From the NCBI GenBank assembly GCA_009763385.1, contig CM019822.1, forward strand, positions 7,410,127 to 7,474,126: a stretch of 64,000 nt of DNA. The letters run 5' to 3'. This DNA is from Coix lacryma-jobi var. lacryma-jobi (taxonomy: Eukaryota > Streptophyta > Magnoliopsida > Poales > Poaceae). A model generated the notes under the pieces. That model was not told the origin of the DNA, searched no databases, and saw only the letters and a program-made list of their open reading frames with translations. The position numbers and the translations under genes were made by a program. Below, one piece after another: positions 11,739 through 21,399 of the stretch. The number at the start of each line of letters is the position of its first letter. Position 1 is the first letter of the stretch.

Positions 11739-13557
11739 ATATATATGGAAGCAAGCACACGAAGAAGCGCTGGACGTGTGATGACTCCATCGGCTGGGCT
11801 GGGCGCGTATGCGTGTTTTTTTGTCTCCGGTTTCAGACGACGGTGCTAGCGAGCTAGAGGAAGGCTGTATCATTAGGGGGTTTAATAAAACTCTCAGCTG
11901 CATTTAAATCCCAGCTGTATTATTTTCGGTATTTATACTATTCTATTTGTTTAAGTTCATTTTCAAGCAAGTTTTTTTTAAAATCCAAACATTGTTAAAT
12001 TAGTCATAGATAATTTTTTTTTTTGATAAAAAGTCATAAATAAGTTAGTTTGCCCAGGAAACATCAAGGCCAATCTTAGTGAGATTTTCATCTCTCAGTT
12101 TTCAACGCACTCAAATTTTGGAAACAGTGTAGAAAAATTTCATCTCCATAAAACTCTCTCTGTCATAAAATTGCTATCATCTCTTTCTTCATTAATACAT
12201 TGTCATGTCAGCGTATTTAATCTAATGCTCATCAAACTGTATAAGGACATTCACAATGTAGACTCTACCATAGAGTCTAAGTCTATTTATTACCTCGAGA
12301 TATTGTAGACTTAAAGTCTAAATAAGACTTGAAGTCTTTGGGTTTTTTTCTCCCTTTTTAATAAATATACCATAATAGCAAAATACTTACTGTAAATAAG
12401 AGGATAATAAATAAATTTAGACTGTATAGTAGAGTTTGCACCGCGAGTGACCTCAAACTACCTAAGCAATCTCTAAACTTTTAAAATCTTGACCTCCTTT
12501 CACATGACATGTTTGTATCCAATTGAATCCACATGTCAGACAGAGTCAGATATGAAGTTATCAATGCTCATGTAGTCAAGTGTCCACGTCCTACTACTGA
12601 GCTCAAGTAAAAATGTGACACCTGTACAACGCATTGACATTTATCTAATATAATATATTAGTACACGTAGAGTTGTCCCGTACTGCGAGATGTTACTGCT
12701 TCATCGGGAGGTCATTAAACTATGCACACAGCGCACCATTACAAGAAGTTACTAGTATATAGGATTCTATGAACATATGGAAATACTCCGTAGACGATTA
12801 ATACAAGACCCGACGACAAAATTTCTTCTATTTTTTTAGCTTGAGTGTGTCTATCCAACACCTATATGTTGCAACATATATTTTCCCCCCTCTTGTTATC
12901 GTTTATCTCCTTCTCTCCCTCATCTTCCTCCTTAGCACAAATTACAAATTAGAAATAATATAATTTTTTTATGGATGGATAAATACAAAATTGGTGAACG
13001 GCTCTAGAGTTGGAGAAGAGGAAGTTTGCCAGAGTTTGAGAAGAAGTCCGGCATGTGTGTGGACGCGGTAGCGGCGACGGCACACAGATACGGGGCGGGG
13101 GCGGTTCCAGGCGCGCGGCGATATATGGGCACAAGCGGCTGCGGGCGAGCGGCAGCGCAGGCAGTGGCAGAGCCTAGTGAGGGCCATGCTCCCCCTCTCC
13201 CAAGCTATAAAAAAATACCAAAGAATGTCTTAGTTATACCACCTCAATTGCTAATGAAATAGTACTAATCTACGTCCTCTTCTCACATTTCATACTTATA
13301 TTGGCCCCACTCCTCCTTTTTAATTGGGCAAGCTCCGCTACTGGGCGCAGGCACGAGCGCGACCAAAAAAAATCCGTGTGTCAACAACCAATTCTGTTCT
13401 TTTAATTAGTCAATGCAGGATATTAATTTGATTTGATAGCTAATAATGGAGCTTTATGAATTGACATTTTCAGTTTTGTATGATTCAAACCACAAAAAAA
13501 AATCCCTACCTTAGCTAGTGACAGCTGTTCGGATCTGTCCCATTCTTTAGTTCATTA
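11739..13557. other. Intergenic with MITE remnants
   Basis: Around 12069-12237 lies a worn relative of the 7.4-8.8 kb Tourist-like family (GGCCAATCTTAGTGAG end, GATTTTCATC words). Around 12245-12450 there is another AT-rich element with repeated AGTCTA words. The GC-rich patch at 13030-13190 has short frames but no recognisable product. Confidence 0.45.
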
Positions 13558-13937
13558 GAGCAACTCCAGCAGGCCCCCTATTTAAGCCCTCATAGCTAAA
13601 TATGAGAGCTCAGGTAAAAAAACGAGCTCCTTGAAATTTGAGTGGGCTTTCAGATTCTTTCCTCGGTCCTCATTTCTGTTGGGCCAATAGCCCGGCTCTC
13701 ATCCGTGATTCCCCTCTCTCACCTCCCAGCGACGGCCCACCCCCACCTGACTTTCCATGTCCGAGTTAGTCTATGACAACCAGACCTCACATGTCATTGA
13801 CAGTTTAAATAATTTTGAGTCCTCTATTTGAGGGCAATTGCTGGAGTGCACCCCAAAAAACAGGACTCTCAAAAGTAGGGAAAGCACTCAAATAAAAAGT
13901 AAGGGTACTGTTTTAAGGCCTACTGCTGGAGTTGCTC
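13558..13937. mobile_element. MITE with perfect 15-bp inverted ends GAGCAACTCCAGCAG
   Basis: Both ends carry GAGCAACTCCAGCAG in inverted orientation. Flanks are TTA on the left and TTG on the right, consistent with a decayed three-base duplication. There is no coding capacity. It is probably PIF/Harbinger-derived. Confidence 0.75.
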
Positions 13938-14385
13938 TTGCTCTTTCCCCAAATCTCCCTTTCGAGGAGTTTAAAAATGAAGATAGAGTAACACGAGCTG
14001 AAACGATCAGCTCCGATAAAACTAAACTAAATTTCTTCGTCAAAAACTTCATCAGTCATTGTACGTACTTCATACGGCAACGACCGATGGGCTCATAGGC
14101 ATGCGTAAGGAAGGATCATCATGCGAAGACAATGCGCTGTAGAGATTGGATTTGGACGCACGGCCCGGCCAGCCTATGTATGGGACTACTACGGAGTAGC
14201 GCTATCGAGAAACCGCTGCAGAAGGGAACCCGGCCGAGGCAAGCTGGGGATCGGATCGGACGGCCGGATCCGGAGTTGGCTGCCTGGGGCAGAAGCAGTC
14301 CACGCCATGCCTCTCCGACAGTCTTCGTCAGGCGGCCAGCGATCGGAACGGATTGGCTATCTCCGATCTGTGTCCTGTGTCCTGT

Positions 14386-14629
14386 TGAAAGCGTAAGATT
14401 GTTTAGGCAAAATACGCAATGATTGATTCATTAGCAAGTATTACATATATATATATATGCTACAATCGTCCATATCTCAGTCGGTTTATAGAAATAGATA
14501 CCGGGGAGATTAGGATGGAAAGAGCAAATCAATCAAACGAGATATGCACTAGTCAAATATAGCAGGAAACTAGGCATGCACGGTAACAATGCCATGCACG
14601 GCACATGTGCGTGCACAAGTCGTCTAACA
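14386..14629 (-). repeat. 3' LTR of the copia element
   Basis: 244 bases. On the minus strand it begins TGTTAGACGACTTGTGCA and ends GCTTTCA, giving the usual TG...CA. It has a shorter (AT)n tract than the 5' LTR. Confidence 0.95.
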
Positions 14630-14651
14630 CCCTCCCGCAGTCTGAGCGTTA

Positions 14652-17600
14652 CTAGCCACCAGGACAAACGTTCAGACTGGATCTGAACTCAGTGAAGACA
14701 GACGACGGTAGACCCTTCATGAAAATATCCGCGTACTGCGAAGAGGTCGGAACATGCAGCACCCGAATAGCGCCAGCGGCAACTCGTTCACGGACAAAGT
14801 GAAGATCGATCTCGATGTGCTTGGTGCGCTGATGCTGCACCGGATTCGTCGAGAGATACACTGCACTGATATTGTCACAGTAAACGAGAGTCGCACGCTG
14901 GATGGAGACGTTCAATTCCTGGAGCAACTGACGCAGCCATGATGTTTCAGCAACAGCACGATATTCCGCCTCAGCACTGGAACGAGAGACGGTAGGCTGA
15001 CGCTTCGAAGACCAAGAAACAAGGTTGTCTCCTAGGAAAACCGCATACCCTGAGGTTGAACGGCGAGTGTCAGCCCAGTCAGCATCAGAGTAAGCAACCA
15101 TGGTGGAAATATTCGTGCGACGAAGTTGTAGGCCATGATCCAAAGTCCCGTGCAAATAATGTAGAATTCGTTTGACCAACACATAATGAGGCTCTCGCGG
15201 ATCATGCATATGGAGACAGACCTGTTGCACTGCATAAGAAATATCCGGCCGAGTGAAAGTGAGGTACTGTAGAGCACCAGCTAAACTTCTGTAATGAGTC
15301 GGATCAGCAACAGGGGACCCTTCAACCCCAGATAATTTGACACTCATATCAACTGACGTGGAGCACGGTTTACAATCTACCATACCGGCCCGTTCAAGAA
15401 TCTCAAGAATATACTGGCGCTGACTAAGAAAGAAGTCGTCATCCTGACGAGTGACTGAGAGACCCAAAAAATGATGCAAAGGACCAAGGTCCTTCATAGA
15501 GAACTCCTGGTGTAGTGCAGCAATAACTTGGCGAAGAAGAGACGAAGACGATGTCGTCAGAACAATATCATCAACATAGAGGAGCAAGTAAACTGTCTCA
15601 CCGCCGTGATGATAAATAAACAATGATGTATCGGACTTAGCACTCACAAAACCCAAGGAGAGAATATAAGTGGCAAAGCGACTGTACCAAGCACGCGGAG
15701 CTTGCTTTAATCCGTAGAGAGACTTGTTGATGCGACATACAAAATCTGGATGAGCACTATCAATAAACCCAGCAGGCTGCACACAGTATACGGTCTCATC
15801 AAGGGTGCCATGAAGGAAAACGTTCTTCACATCGAGCTGGTGAACAGGCCAATCATGAGAGAGAGCAACTGTAAGTACGGTGCGAATAGTAGCCGGCTTG
15901 ACAACAGGACTGAACGTCTCATCAAAATCAATCCCGGGACGTTGAGTGAAGCCACGAAGAACCCAACGTGCCTTGTACCGATCCAGAGAGCCATCAAGAT
16001 TGAGCTTGTGGCGATAAACCCATTTACCAGTCACAATATTGGCGCCAGAGGGACGAGGGACTAAATCTCAGGTCTTGTTTGCAAGGAGAGCAGAAAACTC
16101 GTCAGTCATAGCAGCCCGCCAATTAGGATCCGCCAGAGCCCCACGATATGTCTTTGGAATCGGAGACAAGGGAGCCGTATGAAGGTCGAAGATGACTTTG
16201 GGCTGTCGAAACCCGTGCTTCCCACGCGTCATCATGACGTGCTCATTTGCTGTTGGAGGAACGAGCTTGGCATTGTGAGGTACTACTCCGTCCGTGAATA
16301 GATGACGTTTTCGGTGTTCGTGTCACAAGTTTGACTGGATTTGTAGAAAATATGTGCAATATTTATATCTCCAAATAATTTTGTTAAAAAACTAGATTTA
16401 AAGATTTTTCCAATGATATCAATATGAGACTAATAGATGATACTTGTTATTTATAAAAATTGCCGGTAGTTGTTTCTTGGGAAGCGAAAACGTCATCTAT
16501 TTAGGGACGGAGGGAGTATATGCGTACTGGCCACAGGAGAGACCACACCAGCCGGCACCGAGGGCCCAACAAAGGCATTTGCACCATATGGGACATGGAC
16601 GCCATCCTGCATTGAGGGCCCAACGGCGGCACCGATAGCCCAGCAGGTAGGCCCGTTGTGCAAGCAGGACTCCTTGCGCGTGTCGTTGCGCCAGGAGAGG
16701 CCGCGCGACTCCTCGCGTCGGACGGACCAGCGCTGGCCGCGCGTGGCATGGAAGTAGCGCCAGAAGCTTCTGACGCATCTTGTGGTGACAACCGAGCTCC
16801 GCTAGCAACAACCTGTGACGGGGTGTCAGCAGGGGCAGCGGGGCATAATGGAGCACACGAGGAGCGTGGTGCAGCAACAGTCCGAGGGACCTAGGTACCT
16901 GAAACACATGGTGAACCAATAGCAGTAACAGGCACAATATCAAACTCCGATAAAAAATCAAAGTCGGATGAAGGGGGTGATGAGACCTCAGAGAAAGGAA
17001 ATGAGGTTTCATCAAACGTAACATGACGAGAGATGATGAGCCTATTAGAGGAGAGGTCAAGACAACGATAGCCCTTATGGTCAGAGGGATACCCGAGGAA
17101 GACACAACTGACTGAACGTGGAGCCAACTTGTGGTCGGCAGTTGCAGAAAGGTTAGGATAGCAGCGACACCCAAAAACACGAAGGTGACTATAGGATGGC
17201 TGAGTTCCGTGAAGAGCGTAGAAAGGTGTGGCGAAGGCTAGGGTCTTAGTGGGGTGGCGATTTAGGAGATATGTGGCTGTGTGGAGGGCCTCGACCCAGT
17301 AAGAGGGTGGCATGCTAGCCTGGAATAGGAGAGAACGAATGATGTTGTTGGTGGTGCGAATGATACGCTCGGCCCTGCCGTTTTGGGGCGACGTGTATGG
17401 GCAGGATATGCGAAGAACGACGCCTAGCGTAAGAAAGAACGTGCGGGCTGTAGAGTTGTCAAACTCACGACCGTTGTCGCACTGGACGTTCCTAATGGAG
17501 GCGCCAAACTGAGTAGAAACATAGGCAAAAAAATTAGTCAGGGTGGAGAAAGTGTCAGACTTCAGACGTAAGGGAAAAGTCCACAAAAAATGCGAGCAAT

Positions 17601-18585
17601 CATCAAGAATGACTAAATAATATTTGTATCCAGAGACACTAGCGACTGGAGAGGTCCAAAGATCACAATGTATTAAATCAAAATTATTGGTAGCTCGCGA
17701 GGTGGAGGGACTAAAAGGGAGACGCACATGGCGCCCAAGCTGACAAGCATGACATAAGTGTTCTGACTTTTTCTTATTACATGGAATGACAGAAGAAGAC
17801 ACTAAATGAGATAGGGCCTCTTGACCAAGGTGACCAAGTCGCCGATGCCAAAGGGTGGAGCTAGAACTGGAGCTGACGGCGAGAGCGAGGGGTTGAAACA
17901 CCGATGACAGGAGAGGGTAGAGAGGCCCAGAACTATTGCACCTGACGATCACGCTCCGGGTGTTGAGGTCCTTCACAGAAAAACCGTACGGGTCAAATTC
18001 AACAGAGCAATTATTGTCAATGGTGAATTGACGGTGAGGAGAAACAAGGACATTATGTAAGTGAAGGCCACCATGAGCAGTAGGAAAAAAAGATGAACCA
18101 GTGCTAGTAACGGGTAAAAGAGAGCCATCACCAACAATAATGTGAGATGGTGTCGAAGAACAAGAAGGTTGAGAAGTACAAAGATTACCGGAGTTTGATG
18201 TCATGTAAGTTTCAGCACCAGTATCCATGTACCATTCATTTGTTGGAGGCGGCTGTAGAGTCATGGTGTTGAACGACGAGGCAAGTGCTTGCTGGTTCCA
18301 GGAGAGGCCACCAGGGTGATGCACCCAACCGGCGGTGCCCGGAACCCCAGACGGAGGCAACGGCAACGGGGCGAGTGGCGGCGTCGGTCCAGCATAAGCC
18401 AGCTCGTGTGGCCCAGGGGGCACACGGATGGTTGCGGCCCAGGCAGCGGTTGCTGGGAAGCGTACAGAGCCTGGGGGCGAGGTGGACGACCATCTGGCGG
18501 CCCAGCCCAGAAGGCCTGAAACGTGCCATAAGCAGGCTGCCAGCCAGGTGGGGGCGGATCGGGCCTCACGTGGGTTCCGGCCCAA
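14652..18585 (-). pseudogene. copia pol: protease, integrase, RT, RNase H (interrupted)
   Basis: The upper part (16891-18585) carries an aspartic protease motif (WYMDTGAETYMTS). A zinc-binding pre-integrase region follows (HRRLGHLGQEAL ... HLCHACQLG), then the integrase core with its acidic triad in HCDLWT, QCDNGREFDN and SPQNGRAERI. It stops at TAG 16893-16891. The frame continues beyond that stop through a Ser/Pro/Ala-rich linker to about 16517, where a Stowaway interrupts it. Below the Stowaway, pol resumes in another frame at about 16280. It meets TGA at 16070-16068, where a conserved tryptophan codon is expected, then runs open to 14652 with reverse transcriptase (YVDD in LLLYVDDIVLT; SLYGLKQAPRAWY) and RNase H (AYSDADWAD, SSAEAEYRAV). 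It cannot make a full polyprotein. Confidence 0.93.
16283..16516. mobile_element. Stowaway MITE inside copia pol
   Basis: The ends CTACTCCGTCCGTGAATAG and, reverse-complemented, CTCCCTCCGTCCCTAAATAG are flanked by TA. It splits pol between the integrase C-terminal linker and the reverse transcriptase. The body is AT-rich and non-coding. Confidence 0.9.
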
Positions 18586-19595
18586 GGCGAGGCCGGCGCA
18601 GGGACCCAGGGTGTGGGCGCGGCTTGTGGGAAGGAGCCGCCGCCATTCCTCTTGCCGCCACGCCTGGTCTGCTTCTTGCCGCGAGAGACGGCAGGCGAGT
18701 TGAAGGTCGGCGGCGCAGGTAGACGGGGCGCCGAGGCAGCGAGAGCCTGCGCCGGTGCTGCGTGCTTGGCCTGCATGGTGATCTCGGCGAGCCGGAGGTC
18801 AGAGCGCACCTCGATGAATGTCGGAAAGGGGCGTTGTCGCTGGATCAGTGTCGCCATGTAGGCGAACCGATCATTGAGACCACGAAGAGTGTTGAGCACG
18901 AGAGTGCGGTCGCGGACGGGCTCGCCGAGATCGGCGAGTTGGTCGGCCATGGTCTTGAGACGGCGACAATACTCGTCGATGGTCAGATCGCCCTGGACGA
19001 ATGTACGGAACTCGGCATCGAGGAGAAGCGCACGGGTCTCCTTGTTGCCGATGAACTGTTGCTCTAGGCCGAGCCAGACGATCCGAGCAGTGGGCGGGCC
19101 TTCCTCGCGGTTCATGACCACCTCGAGGAGCTCTGGGGTGATGGTCCCGTAGAGCCACGAGAGGACAGTGCAGTCCATGCGCTTCCACGAGACGTCATCG
19201 GAAAGATCAGTAGTGGACAGGACATGGTGGGCCAGCGCGTACCGCTCGAGAGTGTTCAGAAAGAGGCCACGCCAGCGGTTGTAGTGTGGCGAGGTGAGAT
19301 CAAGAAGGATCGGCACCAACGCCTTGATATTGAGGATGGCCGCTGCTTGCGCATGCAGGGCGGCGGTCGCGGCAGCCACCTGATCGGCGATCACCAAAGC
19401 ACGTGCATCAGCATCGCGACGCTCTTGTTCCAGGCGAGCAGCCTCCTGGCGCTCAGCCTCGAGGCGAGCGGCCTCCAGGCGCTCGGCTTCTTGGCGAGCA
19501 GCCTCCTCGCGCTCTTCCTGGGTGAAGGCGGTGACGCGCCGTTGCAACGCGGCACGCGCGGCGGCGACGGCATCGGCATCAGGCGGGGTCGACAT
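18261..19595 (-). CDS. copia gag (capsid) frame
   Basis: The frame starts at an ATG 45 bases inside the 5' LTR, the expected place for gag, and encodes the structural protein that packages element RNA. It opens with an E/A/R-rich helical repeat (about residues 25-65, EAERLEAARLEAERQEAARL). A typical copia gag region follows (PHYNRWRGLFLNTLERYALA, LWYGTIT-like and EYCRRLKTMADQLADLG), then a basic Gly/Arg/Lys patch (GKKQTRRGGKRNGGG) and a proline-rich tail. I see no CCHC zinc knuckle. The authentic gag frame appears to give way to the pol frame near a G5 run at about 18413-18420; after that this frame reads out-of-frame to its stop. Confidence 0.85.
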   Translation of the reverse strand: MSTPPDADAVAAARAALQRRVTAFTQEEREEAARQEAERLEAARLEAERQEAARLEQERRDADARALVIADQVAAATAALHAQAAAILNIKALVPILLDLTSPHYNRWRGLFLNTLERYALAHHVLSTTDLSDDVSWKRMDCTVLSWLYGTITPELLEVVMNREEGPPTARIVWLGLEQQFIGNKETRALLLDAEFRTFVQGDLTIDEYCRRLKTMADQLADLGEPVRDRTLVLNTLRGLNDRFAYMATLIQRQRPFPTFIEVRSDLRLAEITMQAKHAAPAQALAASAPRLPAPPTFNSPAVSRGKKQTRRGGKRNGGGSFPQAAPTPWVPAPASPWAGTHVRPDPPPPGWQPAYGTFQAFWAGPPDGRPPRPQALYASQQPLPGPQPSVCPLGHTSWLMLDRRRHSPRCRCLRLGFRAPPVGCITLVASPGTSKHLPRRSTP

Positions 19596-19639
19596 GGGTT
19601 AGCGGAAGCGGGTCGCAAAAGCGAACCAATCTGATACCA

Positions 19640-19692
19640 TGAAAGCGTAAGATTGTTTAGGCAAAATATGCAATGATTGATTCATTAGCAAG

Positions 19693-19750
<58 letters not shown>

Positions 19751-19919
19751 TACAATCGTCCATATCTCAGCCGGTTTATAGAAATAGATACCGGGGAGAT
19801 TAGGATGGAAAGAGCAAATCAATCAAACGAGATATGCACTAGTCAAATATAGCAGGAAACTAGGCATGCACGGTAACAATGCCATGCACGGCACATGTGC
19901 TTGCACAAGTCGTCTAACA
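19640..19919 (-). repeat. 5' LTR of the copia element
   Basis: 280 bases. It matches the 3' LTR except for about four substitutions and an expanded (AT)n microsatellite around 19698-19748, which accounts for the length difference. Confidence 0.95.
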
Positions 19920-19924
19920 CCTGT

Positions 19925-20561
19925 GTCTGTGTGACCCGCAAATGCGTCTTGGCCTCTTGGGTGGTCGTCAGGCGATTCTTGATCGCTGTCGATGTCCGTC
20001 GTGCAGGGAGGCCGGGGTACACGATGCTGAATTATTGGAGGAAGAAAGAAGAATGGTGACGCCCACGACGAAGTTAGCCAAGCAACACTCGCCCACACAC
20101 AGCCCAGGAACGAACGGCAATGGCAAGCGATAGGAACGAACCAGAGAGAGCACCAGCCTTTCCAGGTGTCGCCCCATCCCTTTTTTCCCCTGCTCAGTCT
20201 CAGTCACAAGGTGGTGTGCGGTGTGCGGTGCGACGACGCGTCACTGACGATGGTGAACCTGCCATTTCTTCGCTGACGGTGTTGTCAACGACGCGGCGTC
20301 AGTCAACGCAGGTTTTAGTACAGATCGAGGCGAAGAAATGGCAACGAGACGACGGTGAATCTCGCAGGTTTCACTGAGCACTTGGAGACGATTCCATTCC
20401 ATTCCATTCCATCATCACAAAACAAGCACCACACGGTCCGTCAGGCTTCACCGTCAGCACAAACTGTGAACAAAAGAGCACCACCAACATGCCACGCCGC
20501 CACTGCGTACGATTCTACTGCTGCTACACTACACTGCCGCTGCCGGCCGACTGCGGGACTT
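19925..20561. other. Spacer between copia element and sHSP; sHSP 3' region
   Basis: It holds the presumed 3' UTR of the sHSP gene and a short (CATTC)n run near 20393-20412. I see no other gene. Confidence 0.5.
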
Positions 20562-21148
20562 CTACGCGACGGTGACCTGCACGGACTTGGTCTTCTTCTC
20601 CGGCGGCGGCAGCTTCTTCACGGCGACGGTGAGCACGCCGTTCTCGCACCGCGCCGCGACGCCGCCCGTGTCCGCGTCCTCCGGCAGCCGGAACTTGCGC
20701 GCGAACGACCGCGGCGCCGCGCCGCGCTCCAGCCGGATGTAGCGGCACCCTTCGCCGTCCTCCTCTTCGTCGCGCTTCCGCTTCCCGCTGCCGCCCTTCA
20801 ACACCAGCACCCGGTCCTCCTCCTCCAGCGTCACCTGGAATGGAACACGAGCGGATGACGAAACCGCGCGCGCAGAGCCGCAGACCGACGCACGCTGCAC
20901 GCATGTACCTGGATGCCGGACTTGGAGAGGCCGGGCACGTCCAGCACGAACGCGTACTCGCTGGGGGTCTCCACGATGTCCACCGGCGCGCCGCCGCCGG
21001 AGCCGAGACCGTGGACGCGGGCGTGCCCGTGCTGGTGCGCCGCGTGGTGGCGGCCCGAGCGCCGGTCGCCGTCCGCCGCGGCCAGGCGGTCCAGCACCTC
21101 CGGCAGGTGGAGGAGGCTGGTCACGGCCGTGTCGAACAGCTCCGTCAT
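20562..21148 (-). CDS. Class III (nuclear-type) small heat-shock protein, HSP20 family
   Basis: This encodes an ATP-independent chaperone that holds unfolding proteins. There are two exons, 21148-20909 and 20834-20562, with a 74-base GT-AG intron in phase 0, giving 170 residues (usual sHSP size). The alpha-crystallin domain runs from about residue 57 (VDIVETPSEYAFVLDVPGLSKSGIQ) to near the end. It includes the consensus II stretch FRLPEDAD and the conserved GVLTV signature. The GKRKRDEEE insert resembles the basic motif linked to nuclear localisation in class III sHSPs, and the ending PPPEKKTKSVQVTVA fits that class. The conserved intron also fits class III, since classes I and II are mostly intronless. 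Heat-shock elements lie upstream. Class assignment is by remembered family features. Confidence 0.93.
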
Positions 21149-21313
21149 GGCTCCCTTCCCCTCTCCCTCCCTCTCTCTCTCTCTCGCGCGCTAACACTGG
21201 GCGGCTTGCTTGATCCAACTGTGTTCGAGTGGCGGCTTCTCGCCTTCTCTTGCTCTTGCGATGTGGCGATGCGGGGCGTGGAAGGGGATGGGGGGTATAA
21301 AGTGAGCGGCAGC

Positions 21314-21360
21314 GAAAGTTCGAGATGTTTCGCATAGGTGGTGTGCTGTCGCTTCGAGAA
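21314..21360. promoter_or_regulatory. Heat-shock elements upstream of the sHSP
   Basis: GAAagTTCgaGAt (21314-21326) and TTCgaGAA (21353-21360) match the alternating nGAAn/nTTCn units bound by heat-shock factors. They lie about 165-210 bases upstream of the sHSP start. A TATA-like TTTATAC on the minus strand lies around 21295-21302. Confidence 0.65.
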
Positions 21361-21399
21361 GGACCGGGACACTTGGAACCGTGGCTTACCTCTCTGCTT

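Larger units (their letters stand above)
14386..19919 (-). mobile_element. Ty1/copia LTR retrotransposon, complete ends, coding region broken
   Basis: This 5.5-kb element lies on the minus strand. Its 3' LTR is 14386-14629 and its 5' LTR 19640-19919. Five-base target duplications CCTGT flank it (14381-14385, 19920-19924). A primer-binding site TGGTATCAGA, complementary to initiator tRNA-Met, lies at 19639-19630 and a polypurine tract GCGGGAGGG at 14638-14630. Domain order is gag, protease, integrase, reverse transcriptase, RNase H, which defines Ty1/copia. The coding region has a gag/pol frame break, two in-frame stops (16893-16891, 16070-16068) and a Stowaway insertion. Outside the (AT)n tract the LTRs differ at about 4 of 240 positions, suggesting insertion within roughly the last million years. 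Short LTRs and total length fit Ale/Retrofit- or Ivana-like lineages, but the lineage is not proven. Confidence 0.96.

Noticed and set aside
16497..17180. Minus-strand frame of 227 codons
   Set aside because: Out-of-frame reading of the copia integrase/linker region; the integrase frame carries the recognisable motifs.
20355..20858. Plus-strand frame of 167 codons over the sHSP gene
   Set aside because: Shadow of the sHSP second exon on the opposite strand.
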